6,642 nt of DNA, from positions 1 through 6,642 of the forward strand of contig JAGLGH010000347.1 in NCBI GenBank assembly GCA_023144115.1. The letters run 5' to 3'. Below, piece by piece: positions 6,377 to 6,642 of the stretch. A program made the position numbers and the translations under genes. The number at the start of each line of letters is the position of its first letter. The stretch's first letter is position 1. The notes beneath the pieces were generated by a model. It did no database searches, was not told where the DNA came from, and was given only the letters and a program-made list of their open reading frames with translations. Source of the DNA: Nanobdellota archaeon. Its GTDB lineage: Archaea; Nanobdellota; Nanobdellia; Woesearchaeales; JAGLGH01.

Positions 6377-6388
6377 GATAAATAATTT
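6377..6388 (-). promoter_or_regulatory. Possible TATA-like box of the methyltransferase/radical SAM pair
   Basis: AAATTATTTATC on the minus strand is centred about 53 bases upstream of ATG 6329. Transcription starting about 25 bases downstream would leave a leader of about 25 bases holding the SD sequence. The box is a weak match and other AT-rich choices exist. Confidence 0.35.
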
Positions 6389-6443
6389 CTACCAAACCTG
6401 TGTGTGTTTAGTTGTATTGGATTAGAAATTGAATTTAGATAAG

Positions 6444-6451
6444 TTTTTAAA
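6444..6451 (+). promoter_or_regulatory. TATA-like box of the ABC exporter gene
   Basis: TTTTTAAA is centred about 26 bases before ATG 6474, the distance expected when transcription starts at the ATG. Only a weak AGTGA stands close to the start, so leaderless initiation is possible. Confidence 0.5.
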
Positions 6452-6473
6452 CAATCTTCCACTAAAGTGAATT

Positions 6474-6642
6474 ATGTCTTTTAAAAACAGTCCAATAATA
6501 TTTCTCACAAGAAAAGTGTGGGAGTATTCAAAGGGAAACAGGAGAAGTGTAGTAATATTCTTTTCGCTATTTATAATTGCAAACATGATAGGATTTCTGG
6601 AGCCTCTTGTTGTAGCAAAGCTGCTTAACACTATCCAGGAGA
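6474..6642 (+). CDS. ABC exporter, N-terminal part of the membrane domain (cut by window end)
   Basis: An open frame runs from ATG 6474 to the window end (56 codons, no stop). The peptide begins MSFKNSPIIFLTRKVWEYSK, continues with a basic GNRR, then the hydrophobic helix SVVIFFSLFIIANMIGFLEP, and ends VVAKLLNTIQE. An elbow helix, a basic patch, a first helix ending in a proline, then a helix leading out, is the usual start of a fused membrane-ATPase ABC exporter (ABC_membrane type). Similar N-termini are common in half-size exporters of DPANN archaea, as far as I recall. The nucleotide-binding domain would lie beyond the window, so the assignment rests on the first helix only. It diverges from the methyltransferase gene with a 144-base gap. 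The reverse-strand reading across this stretch looks like a shadow. Confidence 0.7.
   Translation, partial: MSFKNSPIIFLTRKVWEYSKGNRRSVVIFFSLFIIANMIGFLEPLVVAKLLNTIQE

Noticed and set aside
6393..6412. GT-rich stretch with AAAC/GTTT ends as an operator
   Set aside because: The arms are only four bases and the middle is a simple GTGTGT run; no second copy is seen.
6422..6631. 69-codon open frame on the minus strand at the 3' edge
   Set aside because: It overlaps the convincing exporter start on the plus strand and its peptide has no recognisable features.

Overview
The window looks like an AT-rich archaeal chromosome. The 5' edge carries the end of a RIO1-type kinase, a family present in essentially all archaea. 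Three genes have TATA-like boxes centred about 26-28 bases before their ATG with little or no Shine-Dalgarno (SD) sequence, the arrangement expected of archaeal leaderless mRNAs. The gene style and the cut-off ABC exporter at the 3' edge remind me of DPANN archaea (Woesearchaeota/Pacearchaeota-like). That placement is an impression from sequence style, not something I could test.

Layout. (1) 1-259, plus strand: C-terminal part of a RIO1-like kinase. (2) 280-2848, minus strand: a compact three-gene ABC-2 exporter operon in the order permease, permease, ATPase. It has a 4-base ATGA overlap, then a 2-base gap, and converges on the kinase gene. All three subunits resemble the DUF990 / ABC2_membrane_6 exporter type (COG4586 ATPase with COG4587/COG3694-like permeases). 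(3) 2849-2980: a divergent promoter region. (4) 2981-4183, plus strand: a 12-helix MFS transporter, clearly more AT-rich than its neighbours. (5) 4184-4285: a short convergent gap with a perfect 11-bp tandem repeat and a possible frameshifted tail of the next gene. (6) 4286-6329, minus strand: an overlapping pair made of an EgtD-like SAM-dependent methyltransferase followed by a ThiH/HydG-family radical SAM enzyme. (7) 6330-6473: a second divergent promoter region. (8) 6474 to the end, plus strand: the start of an ABC exporter whose membrane domain enters the window.

How the genes may work together. The methyltransferase and radical SAM genes overlap by 20 bases and probably share one mRNA. 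None of the usual ThiH or HydG partners (ThiG, ThiF, HydE, HydF) is in the window. The radical SAM protein keeps the family scaffold but has changed several substrate-side motifs. The pair is the best candidate here for an undescribed small-molecule or modification pathway. The divergent ABC exporter could move its product, but this rests only on position. The other two transport loci (DUF990-type ABC exporter and MFS carrier) also share a divergent promoter region, so much of the window concerns membrane export.
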